A DNA stretch of 35,120 nt from Fragilariopsis cylindrus CCMP1102 (taxonomy: Eukaryota > Bacillariophyta > Bacillariophyceae > Bacillariales > Bacillariaceae). Positions 22,011 through 31,968 of this stretch are shown in pieces (within the stretch, counting starts at the first letter, position 1; every line of letters begins with the position of its first letter). The notes under the pieces were generated by a model, which was not told the origin of the DNA, made no database searches, and saw only the letters and a program-made list of their open reading frames with translations. Location: NCBI GenBank assembly GCA_900095095.1, contig FMBT01000131.1, positions 1 to 35,120 of the forward strand, written 5' to 3'. A program made the translations under genes and the position numbers.

Positions 22011-23806
22011 ATGTCTCGACGAGATCAATCAAAACCAAATAATGTCGCCGCCGTTAAACCATCAGTAGCTTTTCATATGATTCGTCATGCTGAAAGTAAC
22101 AACAATAAGGTATATTATGATGCCAAAAATCTATTTCGATTCGGTGCATCGGACCATGACGAGGAAGGTTTTCAGCAATACGTTGATGCACATCGGAAGG
22201 CCGACCCCCTCTGAGTCCACTTGGACTGTCTCAAGCGGAATGTTTAGCTGAGAATTACTTGGTAACTGCACTGTTAAAGCATCAGGCATCGCTCCCTCTG
22301 CGTATATTATGCAGTCCCATGTTACGAACAATATTAACGATCCGACCAACAATAGAACGATTGATTTTGTCTTCATTGAGGGAAGAAGGTAGCAATGGAA
22401 CATCATCGTCTTCTTCTGCTTCCTGCAATAATGGCTATAATCATAAACGCCGACCACTCCGTCACAAAATTCATATAATCATTGTTTCTTTTTACCATGA
22501 AATCGAAGGTTGTCACACAAAGGGACGACCAGAGCCAGGAATGTCTCCCAACGAAATACGTAAATGTATGTTCCAGAATATTTTCGGCACAAATAATGAT
22601 GATGATGATGTTGATGAGGAAAAAATAAAAATCGATCAGTCTGACATCGATGATATTGTTACCTTTGAATTTGTTGGTTTTGGAGACCAACCCACTGATG
22701 GTTGGTATGCTCACGGATCTGGACACGAATCACGAATAGATGCCGAAGCAAGATCTGCTAAATATTGCCTATGGCTTTCTGAATACCTCGACAATCTCAT
22801 GTTCTCACCTTCCATCAACAAAAACGATGATGACGATTTGTTCGATGTGGGTTGTCTAGTACCTGGAGAGGAGAAAGAAGACCAACATGATAAATTTCTT
22901 CCAATATTACGTCGTAGACGAACCGTATTAGCGATCGGACATGGAGATTTTATGTCGGTTGTTTTGAAAAGATTGGTTGGAGGATATGTTGGTGACGGAG
23001 GACGCGTAGTTGAACGGTTAGGGCTTCCGCATCGAACAGCCTTCGCGCATTATAACACGGGAGTTACGGAACTTGAATATTTCGGTCACAGTCGCTTTAT
23101 CGTGATGACAACGAACGTCACACCGCATATTCCACCTGAAAAATATAGGGAGCTACGTAGTGGAGGAACACTTCGTGATGGTTGGGCTTTCACTGTGTAA
23201 GTCAAAATGTACTGTGTATTGTAAAAAAAGCTTAGGGTATTCATTTTCATCTTAGATAATTCGTTCACTCTATTTGTTGTTGTCGTTGTTTATGCCTTTT
23301 AAAGACCTCCCATACCTGATATCACAGTAGAAATAGAAGTGATCAACGACAATAACGACGATAACGATATACATAATCACATCCAAGAACAAAGAACTGC
23401 ATTGAAGGCATTGTATCTGTCATCATCATTGTTGAGTGAAGAAATTATGGGTACAAGTGATAAATGTATTGTCGGAGGAAATAGCGATTCACGGCGGTTC
23501 GTTGTTAAACGGGGATTTCAAATTTTGGCGGTGTCGACGTATTCAGAAAGAACAGGGCAAATGACCGACGTTGCTATTCGACCAACGGCGGCAACCGTGC
23601 CTGAAACGCTGCTTGGGGCTATTCGTGGCTTTGCACGTTCCCGTACAAGTAGCATGACTGGCAACGAATGTCATATGTATCTCTCGGTGCGTCCTCGAAC
23701 AGCGAAAGACATAAACATTTTTAAACAGATGGGCTTTTCTAAGTCCCAACAGGATGACAAAAGAACTAATGGAAGCAATCAAGCGATCATGACTACCGCA
23801 CTGTGA
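22011..23806 (+). CDS. histidine phosphatase (phosphoglycerate-mutase-like) fused to GNAT-like domain
   Basis: The first domain has the histidine-phosphatase signature: FHMIRHAESN near residue 22 (catalytic His in RHAE) and the distal AIGHGDFMSVVLKRL with the second catalytic His. A loss of one C in a C run (22205-22209) splits the frame; adding it gives ADPPLSPLGLSQAE, the expected LT/SxxG region. The exon ends at 23196. A GTAAGT donor starts at 23197 and an AAAG acceptor ends at 23304 (108 nt intron). The exon from 23305 continues in phase as VPPIPDITVEIEV and codes a GNAT-like domain: RRFVVKRGFQILAVS, MTDVAIRPTAATVPETLLGA, HMYLSVRPRTAKDINIFKQM, then GFS, with TGA ending at 23806. About 562 residues. 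Substrates of both parts are unknown. Confidence 0.78.
23197..23304 (+). other. intron of the histidine phosphatase-GNAT gene
   Basis: Consensus GTAAGT donor. The TTTTAAAG acceptor places the downstream open frame in exact phase; without splicing, the protein stops two bases into the intron. Confidence 0.78.
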
Positions 23807-23949
23807 AGGTTTTGAATTAGTAGGTAGGCAAATAACAATGAAAGATTCATCTGTATAAACTATTTATTTTATTTTATGTATACTACTGCCCAATGTTGTC
23901 AGCTATATTATCTATGTATATGAATGTAGAGCGATTTTTGCTATAGGTT

Positions 23950-26900
23950 CTATGATTCGTGATCAGAGAATGAAGAGTCGTTGTCATATCCTTCCTCCTC
24001 GTCTCCACTGTCGCTGTGAATATCAGCATGTGCGTCTACCATGTCACTATCGCTGTCGCTTTGACTTTCCGCATCGTCCAATTCCCCTGCGTTTGCTCTT
24101 TGATGATTACTAGTAGATCCAAAAACTACTTGTTCTGTGTCGGAATCCATGTCCTCATCATCAGTATCCTCTCCGCGGGCCGAAATAATGCCATCGCTAT
24201 CGGATCCATTGTTTAGACGAACACACTTCAAATTTGGCAAACCACTTTGGAGACGATCCAACATATCATTTCTCGTCTCTTTCATACCCTGACAACCATA
24301 AAGTGCCAACGACTTTAGATTCATCAAGTCCTGAAATGGATCAAAGCCCCAGAATTCACTCGCGTGTTGCTTAGATTTAAGGCCTTTAGGTTGGATAGGG
24401 CAGCCAAGGCGGCCGCTCCACGATTTGTTATTCGTTCATTTTGAGAGAGGTTGAGAGAGATCTTAAAAAAGGATTGAAACAAAGTAAATGGATAATCATG
24501 AGACACGGTTGGTCTGGAAGTGAATCATTCAAACCATTATTCACAGTGTCCCATATGAACTCACCAAATTTTCGAGAGCGGCCAAAATTGAACAACCGGT
24601 ATCAGTGACTCCACCACCACAAAGCTCTAATGATTCCAAGGATTTTATCTGAGCAATATGGCAGCATCCGGTATCAGTGACTCGACCGGAGAAAATGTCT
24701 AACGATTTGAGATTTTGGAGAGATCGTAGATGCCATAGACCATTGTCGCCTATCTCTCGACTATCAAGATTCAGTACTTCCAAATTAGATAGTGATGTTA
24801 AATGCCGTAGAGAAGCATTCGTAAGATTACAGTAGAAGAGAGAAAGACGTTTCAACTTTTTGAACTTGGCAAGATGAACCATACCCAGATCCGATAGATC
24901 TGTATCAGCCAAATCCAATGAAACAAGGTTTGGAACAACTGTATTATCAGCCAAATGCGATATGGTCCAGTCACCAATAGGACAACTATCAAGATTGATT
25001 TCCTCTAGGGCAGACAAGTCAGTTAATCGAGATATGTGTGAATCTCTCACTGCAGAGTAACATGCATCCAACGTTTTTAATGATTTGATCTTTCCTTGCC
25101 ACGATGATCGTCTATATTGAATAGAAAAAATAAAGAAGATCGTGAGAATACTAATTGAAAATAAGAATAGAATATAATCACCTTATGCCAATCAAATATG
25201 TTATTCGAGATTCATTCGATTTAGAACATTCAGTTTGCTTACAATATACCAGGACAATAAGAAACATCCAAGCGCTCCAATTTTGTCAACTTGGCCAACG
25301 TATTTCCTAATGAGGAGCTGCCAATATTGGAACAACCATTCAAATCCAATTCTTCAAGAGCCGATAACAAACTAAGATGTTTGATTCCCGTGTCGGTAAT
25401 TGGAATTCTTGCTACGCTCAATATCCTCATATTTTTAGATCGTCCGAGCTGATTTGCTAATAATTCTATTCCATCGTCAGTAATGGACCTACACCATCCC
25501 AATGAAAGCTCTTCAATATTTTGGATGTGCTCTAATTCTTGTAGTCCAGTATCGGTAATCAAGTCACACTGTGATAAGTCCAACTTCTTGATCCGAATCA
25601 AATTCCCGATGGCAGCTAAACTTCGATCGGTCAAGCAGCGACAACCATCGAGAGACAATGCCTCCAGAGATATCAATGTGAAATATTAATAATAGCTTCA
25701 TCGCTAAGACGACGACAATTAGCCAACGAAAGCGTGTGAAGATGGTGCGAACGTGAGAACGCTACTAGTCCCTACCTTGAATAGAGTGACAGTTGTCTAG
25801 CTTCGCAATTTTGAGTGACGATAGTCGGATAGTTGCAGAAGTCCTTTATCAGTAAGACGCTGGGACCCTCTTAGATCGAGTAGTTTGATATGGGATGTAT
25901 TACCAATGCCACGATGATTGTTCATTTCTGATTGCGGAAAGAGGATAGGTGGCAACTTTGAGTTGTTGTTCTCGGTGCAGTTACTTTTGTACTACCATGA
26001 TCCATAATAAAGGGCACGAAAGCAGTATCGTGTTGGTCGTTATTGTGGTGTTTAGAAGAAGCCGACGCAAAGCTCGACGTAGAATTACTATCATGACTTG
26101 ATGTTTCGTGTTCCCTAAATTTAGCGTTATAAAAGACTTCGGGTGAATGATGTTCTAACGCTGCATCTAGATCCATTGCCTGCATGTTGTCAACGTCTTT
26201 TTTCCGATTATCATCGTTTTTGATATATGACATTGGGCCTAGGGGTGGCGATGGCAAAAGAGGAGGACTGGCACAACTGGAGCTACCGTTGGTGGTTGGC
26301 GTAGAAGACGAACAACTTAATGGTTCTAGCCATGAATCGGTGACTCCGCGACAACCTGATAATGTAAGTGATCCCAATTCGCAGTTCCTTAATACTCGGA
26401 GCGTAGTCGCGTTTAGCGCCGAGTGTTTGACTAATGAGGCGGTAACATCATCGACTATATCTTGTGGTAATCCTGGTGGTAAAGCACCATCCAGATAAGG
26501 GAGTGATCGACATAGTATGTCTGTGCACAGATCGGCCAATGGTTTGGGTGATCTCCAGCCGTTATCTTCCAGAACATAGTTATCGCCAGAGGGTACAAGT
26601 TAGAGATAAAATCATCTGGTACCTTTGTCGATCAATGAACAAAAGAAAGAATATCATGTGTTACCAAAAAACAGTATGTAAACAAGGTAGCTGTTAGAGA
26701 ATATTGTACAAGCTGTGAAATTATGAACACAATCGTTTCTATCACTATACCGACCACAATTACCAGGAGGAGTCGAATTACAACAACATACCGCAGAGAC
26801 TACCGAATGGCGTGAGCATAATCGCTTAGGAGATTTGGAGCAAGTTGAATTAGAGCCATCACTCGGAAGCTGTAGTAGAGAAAATCAAAGTCAGTGGGTA

Positions 26901-27140
26901 GCACGTATACGCACAAAACCGGAGAGAGGGGGGACGAAGAATATGGATAATGTAGGTGAGAGAAGTCAGCAGTCAGTCAACAAAAACAGGTAGTCCAACT
27001 AGGATACAAGCATGGATACAATCGAAAACCGTATCAACATCATAACTAAAACTTACACATCGATTTCTATCGTTACGAGATGAAGAATTGCCTCGATCAT
27101 GCCTCTGCGTTGAACAAGCACTTCCCATTGTGTCATCCAT
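23950..27140 (-). CDS. leucine-rich-repeat protein (FBXL/AMN1-type LRRs), five exons, acidic tail
   Basis: Exons (minus): 27140-27057, 26869-26792, 26622-25243, 25111-24565, 24461-23950. All introns are GT-AG and phases agree (187, 169, 130 and 103 nt). Exon 1 starts MDDTMGSACSTQ. The body has many cysteine-containing LRRs (LGSLTLSGCRGVTDSWLEPL, LEALSLDGCRCLTDRSLAAI, LEELDLNGCSNIGSSSLG, LVSLDLADTDLSDLGMVHLA). The C-terminus is a long Asp/Ser/Glu-rich tail. Six single-base losses are inferred: about 26596, 25925-25927, about 25825, 25770-25772, 25675 and 24333. Each one restores an LRR across the break, for instance LQLSDLSSLKIAKLDNC. Corrected length is about 868 residues. The repeats resemble F-box/LRR adaptor proteins, but no clear F-box is seen. 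A ubiquitin-ligase adaptor or other binding role is possible. Confidence 0.75.
24462..24564 (-). other. intron 4 of the LRR gene
   Basis: Donor GTGAGT, acceptor TTTTTAAG. It joins LAALENL to ISLNLSQNERITNRG, rebuilding one LRR. Confidence 0.8.
25112..25242 (-). other. intron 3 of the LRR gene
   Basis: Donor GTAAGC, acceptor TTCAATATAG. It joins LDVSYCPGI to LRSSWQGKIKSL across a split Leu codon. Confidence 0.8.
26623..26791 (-). other. intron 2 of the LRR gene
   Basis: Donor GTATGT, acceptor CGACAAAG. It joins HSVVSA to VPDDFISNL in phase 0. Confidence 0.65.
26870..27056 (-). other. intron 1 of the LRR gene
   Basis: Donor GTAAGT after TGT; acceptor CTACTACAG. It joins NDRNRC to LPSDGSNSTCSKSPKRL in phase 0. 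Confidence 0.7.
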
Positions 27141-27150
27141 TCCTCTGTTG

Positions 27151-27351
27151 ATGTATATTTCTTTCAAAAGTGAGTCTGGGCTAAGAAGCGAAAATGGGTT
27201 TGGTATTGAACTCCTACAGATTGAGGATTATGTACTAGTAATAGGGGCTGTGATTGCATTTATTCTTTTCTTTCGAAGAAAACATCAACATAATAATTCT
27301 GTAGGAATCAATAATATCATTTCTGAGATTTCTGTCGATCATGATGTGTGA
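27151..27351 (+). CDS. possible small one-TM protein
   Basis: ATG-initiated frame of 66 codons beginning MYISFKSESG, with one plausible TM helix (DYVLVIGAVIAFILFFRRK) and a TGA at the end. It starts only about 10 bp from the LRR gene start on the other strand. The same DNA is therefore the expected promoter and 5' UTR of that gene. No family recognised. It is listed because a TM helix followed by basic residues is a real-looking topology, but chance is the simpler explanation. Confidence 0.2.
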   Translation: MYISFKSESGLRSENGFGIELLQIEDYVLVIGAVIAFILFFRRKHQHNNSVGINNIISEISVDHDV

Positions 27352-28300
27352 CGCCGCCTATCAAAGATTCTTCTTGAAGAGGTGAAGTAGAGTTAGGGAT
27401 CGTGAGTGAGTCGATTCAGTCCCGCTGGAAGGATCAATGTCAAAACAATTCGAGGCATGTTAAAATCTAGAATCTACATAACGTACGAATGAACCATGAT
27501 ATGAATGATCATGTATGCATGTACCGGTATGAGTTCAGTAATTGCAGCACAATACTATATCTAGCATCATAGTTAACGATGTTCGCATTCTTAAAAATAT
27601 TCAATAGAACAGATATGAGATGATTTTTGACTTCAATGAAAAAGTTTGAAGTAACGATATTCACTACTATTCTGATGTACAGTAGTATTCCTAGTATATG
27701 AGAACGAGATATATGTATTTATACTCCTGCATTCCGATTTGCTAGTGGAATAATGCTTTTACCGACGATAATTTTCTTAAATATACTCTGCAAACCAAAC
27801 CAAACGATTCGATTCGAAGCGCAATGATAATACAATTATAGTAATAATATTGTAACTCTGTGAAGATGATGATGTACAAGTACCTACCCCATCCTATTCA
27901 TCATTATTCAACCGACTTTTTGACACATTTTCACACAAAGAAACCAATAGTAAAGAAGAGAGAGTCTGTTCAATATACAGAAATACTCCGTTGAAATATA
28001 CTAGAAACCTACCATATTTTTACCTACCCATTTGTGTATACTATTATTACAATTTTTTTCTAAGTTTCCAAAATCTAGTCTCCAATTGTAGCGCATTCTA
28101 TTCTCGACTGCACGGGAAAATGGGGAGAATCGGATCAATGTAAGACGATATTGGTTCTTTCCTACCCGTGCTGTACTTATCCGAGAATGTTGAAGAGCAT
28201 GGGTCGTCATTTATTGCTGATTGGTAAGTCTCTCTTGGTTGCGTGTTGTTGTTAGCATATTATTAGGAAAGAAGATCTTGTTTTCATTTTGTTTTCATTT
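27352..28300. other. intergenic, AT-rich
   Basis: No coding or RNA gene recognised between the upstream region of the LRR gene and the 3' end of the SmD3 gene. Confidence 0.5.
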
Positions 28301-29042
28301 TCATCGTTGCCCGTATCCACCACGACCACCACCACCATACGATCCCTGAGGAGGGCCTCCTCGACCACCACCGAATCCACCACCACCGCCTCCAAATCCT
28401 CTACCACCACCACGACCTCCGTCTCTACCACCACGACCACCATCTCTGCCACCACCACGACCACCAAAGCGTCCACCACCACGTCCAGCGAAATCTCTTC
28501 TCTCATTAGCTTTTCGGATAATAGCTGCTGCTTGACCTACCGCTTGACCTACCCCTTCGGGTGGCGCACCTCCGTGCTTTCTCCAATGTTTGATTCTGAT
28601 AAAAAAAGAATACAATAAGATAAAATCGACAAAATCAATCAACCGAAAACAAGAAGAAGAAAAAAAAATGGAATGTGAGATGCTACTTGCTACTTACTTG
28701 TTACTTTTACTATGAGTCGGGTCGAATCGAGTCAATTCGGATTCCGATGCTTTGAAAAGATTTTTCTTACCTATTAAACATTGGCGCATGCTTAAGCATA
28801 TCAGGTAATATAATAAAAAGAATTTCTGTACCTCGTACATAGACTTGTTTACTTTTTCTTTTGACACCATTAATATCACGAATAATACAATTCTTAAGAT
28901 ATAAATTCATTTGATCTTCAGCTTCAAATAATAATCCACGTATTAATTCACCATTCTTTGTTTCAATTTCAATCACAGCACCCTCGCAATCATGTAGAAC
29001 AACGATAGGGATACCAACACGATTATTACCAACAACGGACAT
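28301..29042 (-). CDS. SNRPD3: small nuclear ribonucleoprotein Sm D3 with long RGG tail
   Basis: Core spliceosomal Sm-ring protein of U1, U2, U4 and U5 snRNPs. Exon 1 (29042-28771) codes the Sm fold: GIPIVVLHDCEGAVIEIETK, NGELIRGLLFEAEDQMNLYL (Sm1) and QVYVRGTEILFIILPDMLKH (Sm2, with the D3-type VRG/ILPDMLK ending). The intron spans 28770-28596 (GTAAGA donor, TATCAG acceptor, 175 nt) and splits an Arg codon. Exon 2 (28595-28301) gives KHWRKHGGAPPEG, then QAAAIIRKANERRD and a run of RGG, FGG and DGGRGG repeats ending GGYGQR. About 188 residues against roughly 126 for human SmD3; the excess is the Gly/Arg tail, a probable target of arginine dimethylation. No frame breaks. Confidence 0.93.
28596..28770 (-). 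other. intron of the SmD3 gene
   Basis: GTAAGA donor and TTTTTTTATCAG acceptor. The combined exons are an exact multiple of three (567 nt) with no internal stop. Confidence 0.9.
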
Positions 29043-29528
29043 ATTATTATATTATTATGCTATTGTCTCTATAATAATATTGAAGGTGTAGTTAGATTTG
29101 AACAACTGCAGTACATCTACAGTATGTATTGTTGTTGATGAAGTTGTTTATTGTGTGTGTGCCTTTGTGTTGAATGAATCCGATGATGAGAGTAAATACA
29201 GTACGTACGGCAGACATACCGTAATGTCATACCATAATGTCATACCTACATACAGTATGATCATAGAGCAAGTTAGATCCTTCGCCAATAACACCGGAAG
29301 ATTTACTGGTATGTGTATATTTAAGGTGATTGGAAAGAAACGCTCGACTATTATTAGAGTAAGGCCAATTATAGATAGAAGCTCAAATGAAGTTTTCTTT
29401 GTATGACAACAAACACACAACAAAACAAAACAAGTAGCATTCTATTTATATCTTGGAGTTATGGCAATGGATAGTCTGCTATCTTAAAGGAGTCCGGTGT
29501 CAAAATAAGATAGTAAAGTAATAGCAAT
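29043..29528. other. divergent promoter region
   Basis: Between SmD3 (-) and the 5'-nucleotidase-like gene (+). It contains a CATACCGTAATGT / CATACCATAATGT near-repeat at about 29215-29245 and AT-rich DNA. Open frames here lack ATG starts and look like noise. Confidence 0.5.
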
Positions 29529-30084
29529 ATGCCGGCGGTTTCTAGTACTTCTTCTACTTTCTTGACACGTCTTCGAATTGTTTCTATTAATGATGTATAC
29601 GAGTTAGCGAATCTACCAAGACTACAAACATATTTGACTAAGTTATCACCAAAGCCATCTGCTGTTGTCCTTGCTGGAGATTTTCTTTCTCCATCAACAT
29701 TATCATCGATCGATGGTGGTCGGGGGATGGTTGCAACTCTTCGTGCTGTTGGTTTGACACATGTATCTTTAGGAAATCATGAACAAGATCTTCGATTAGA
29801 TTCCTTACGACAACGTTTAGAAGATCTTTCAAGAACGACGAGCAGTAGTAGTACTACGAACAAATCAAATTCAAGATCAAATAGGATGACGACGACGACG
29901 ACGGTCGTCCTGAATAGTAACATGCAAAAAGATCTTCCACCAAAAGCCGAATGGATGCGATCAGTTACAAAGCCGTATTCGTTGGTAGAGTCACCCTGTG
30001 GAAATGTTAAGGTACGTGTGTACGTACGTTGTGTGCGTGTATAATACATGTTGTCGCTGGGGTTTTTCTTTCTATTGCTAATAT

Positions 30085-30116
<32 letters not shown>

Positions 30117-30816
30117 ATGATTATATCAATGATGAAATTAATTTTGCAGATCGCTTTGTTGGGATTATTATCAGACGAAAGTGGTGTTTTTCGTGATAAT
30201 ACTTTCAAGTCGGTACCTATACAAAATGTATTAGAAACCTATACGGAAATGTATAATCAGCTGGTGACGGTACCACATCAACAACGACAACAGCAACAAC
30301 AAAATGATAATAATATCAATAATAATAATAATTGTATTGACGATGATTGTCCAGAAGCTATCGATTTATTGGTACCTATAACTCATGAATCAATTGTTCG
30401 GGATAAGGAACTGGCACAACATATGCTGTCATTACATGATGGTCTTGGATTGATTATTGGAGGCCATGAACATGATCCCTACGAAATTTTTGTAACAAAA
30501 TCTCTTCAACAACAACAGCAACAGCAACAACGAGAGGATGACACCGATGACGACGATGTTGACAATGATATTAACACACAACGTGATGAGATTGATAAGA
30601 ATGAAAGCGACGGTGATAATAACGCCATCCATATTCTCAAGAGTGGCATGGAAGCTAGAAATGCATATTTAATGGACTTAGTTTTTGAGGTACCAGCTAT
30701 AGCTGCTGCTGATAACGATAATAATAATAATAATAATATTAGTAATAATAATGATAATAATAATAATAACAATAACAATAACAATAACAATAACAATAAC
30801 AATAACAGTAGTAATA

Positions 30817-30849
<33 letters not shown>

Positions 30850-31844
30850 GAAGTAAAACGCCACGTCTAGTGGGAATAGAAACTGAATTGATAAATTTGA
30901 TCGATTATGAACCATCTTCCTTTGCCCAACAGCTTGTTGATAAACACATGTCCGTCGTCCAAGCACTGGAAGATGAAATTATCGTGAATGAAGATTCTAT
31001 TGTATCACTTCCGAACGATTTTACTTTTTCCTCTAAAAGGTCACGTTTCCAACAAACAACAGTGGGAGCATTATTCTGTCAAATGATGAAGGAAGAGCTA
31101 GAAGATTGTGACGTAGCAATGGTTAACGGTGCTACTATTAAGGGTGATATTTCCTATGAAAATGTTCAAATGAGTTATGCGGAATTGAAAAATGAACTAC
31201 CGTTCCCAACAAAAATGTGTTTGGTTGAAATGACACGACGTGAACTTTATAAGGCTATTCAATATTCTCGAACGGCCGTGGAAGATGGAATTGATCTTGA
31301 TGCAGAAGAAGTTCCTCGACGAGGATATTTGCAAGTAGACTATGATTTCGATCAGCGTTGGATGAAGGAGTCACTCGCGGACGTAGATTTCGGCGATGAC
31401 GACGGTGATGAAACCAACGACGACGACAGCACAATCCTTAGGATAGCATTGCCAAGAAATTTGCTTTCGGGGTTTTGCAAGATAAAACCATTGGTGGATG
31501 TAGGAAATCGTCTAAAGCAGGAAGGGGGATTTCCAGGAGAAGATGACTTTGTTCCCGCAATCGACTTGATTGTACGACATGCTTGTAAGAATCGATGGCT
31601 GCATCTTTTGGCTAGCAAAAGAAATTTTGATCAGTTTGATTTAAACAATGATGGACTGCTAGATAGATATGAAATTAAAATCATGATGACAGATGCTCTA
31701 GGGTACGAGCCAGCTAATTTCGTCGTAGATGATATGATTAGTTCTATCGACTTGGATGAAAATGGAGTTATCGATCATGATGAATTTGATATTTTGTTGG
31801 CCCAAATGCAACGAGATAATAATGAAACTAAAAAAATGGAATGA
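29529..31844 (+). CDS. 5'-nucleotidase/UshA-like phosphoesterase with C-terminal EF-hands
   Basis: Metal-dependent phosphoesterase of the 5'-nucleotidase family. N-terminal calcineurin-like domain: RIVSINDVYEL (first metal ligands), VVLAGDFLSPS, HVSLGNHEQD, ITHESIVRDKEL and LIIGGHEHDPYE. The C-terminal nucleotidase domain has VGALFCQMMKEEL, DVAMVNGATIKGD and ELPFPTKMCLVEMTRREL. Two EF-hands close the protein: DLNNDGLLDRYE (about nt 31639-31674) and DLDENGVIDHDE (about nt 31750-31785), both with full Ca-ligand spacing. The intron at 30012-30149 (GTACGT...TTTGCAG) holds a TTTC microsatellite. Poly-Gln and a long poly-Asn insertion lie in the middle. About 725 residues, unbroken. No obvious signal peptide, so a cytosolic Ca-regulated enzyme is suggested. 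Confidence 0.85.
30012..30149 (+). other. intron of the 5'-nucleotidase-like gene
   Basis: GTACGT donor and ATTTTGCAG acceptor, phase 0; it joins GNVK to IALLGLLSDE. It includes a (TTTC)n tract at 30084-30116 that sits where a polypyrimidine tract would be. Confidence 0.88.
30084..30116. repeat. (TTTC)n microsatellite within an intron
   Basis: About eight TTTC units upstream of the acceptor at 30149. Confidence 0.9.
30716..30849 (+). repeat. (AAT/AAC)n repeat coding poly-Asn
   Basis: About 40 Asn codons in a loop between the two nucleotidase domains. In-frame trinucleotide expansion, with few Ser, Asp and Gly interruptions. Confidence 0.9.
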
Positions 31845-31968
31845 AGTATTGAGTACTATTTGTTCCTAGTTTGCAAGATAATCGTACGTCATGACAGGGG
31901 CTATATTTTGTATTTTTAATATGTATGATTATTAAGTTTATGATTTTTTTCTGGACTTTTTCTCAAAT

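Noticed and set aside
28252-28618. Val-rich minus and Thr/Ser-rich plus frames over the SmD3 tail
   Set aside because: Shadows of the Gly/Arg repeat codons of SmD3.
30506-30966. Long Leu-, Cys- and Tyr-rich minus frames opposite the nucleotidase gene
   Set aside because: Reverse readings of CAG/AAT trinucleotide repeats with no plausible protein.
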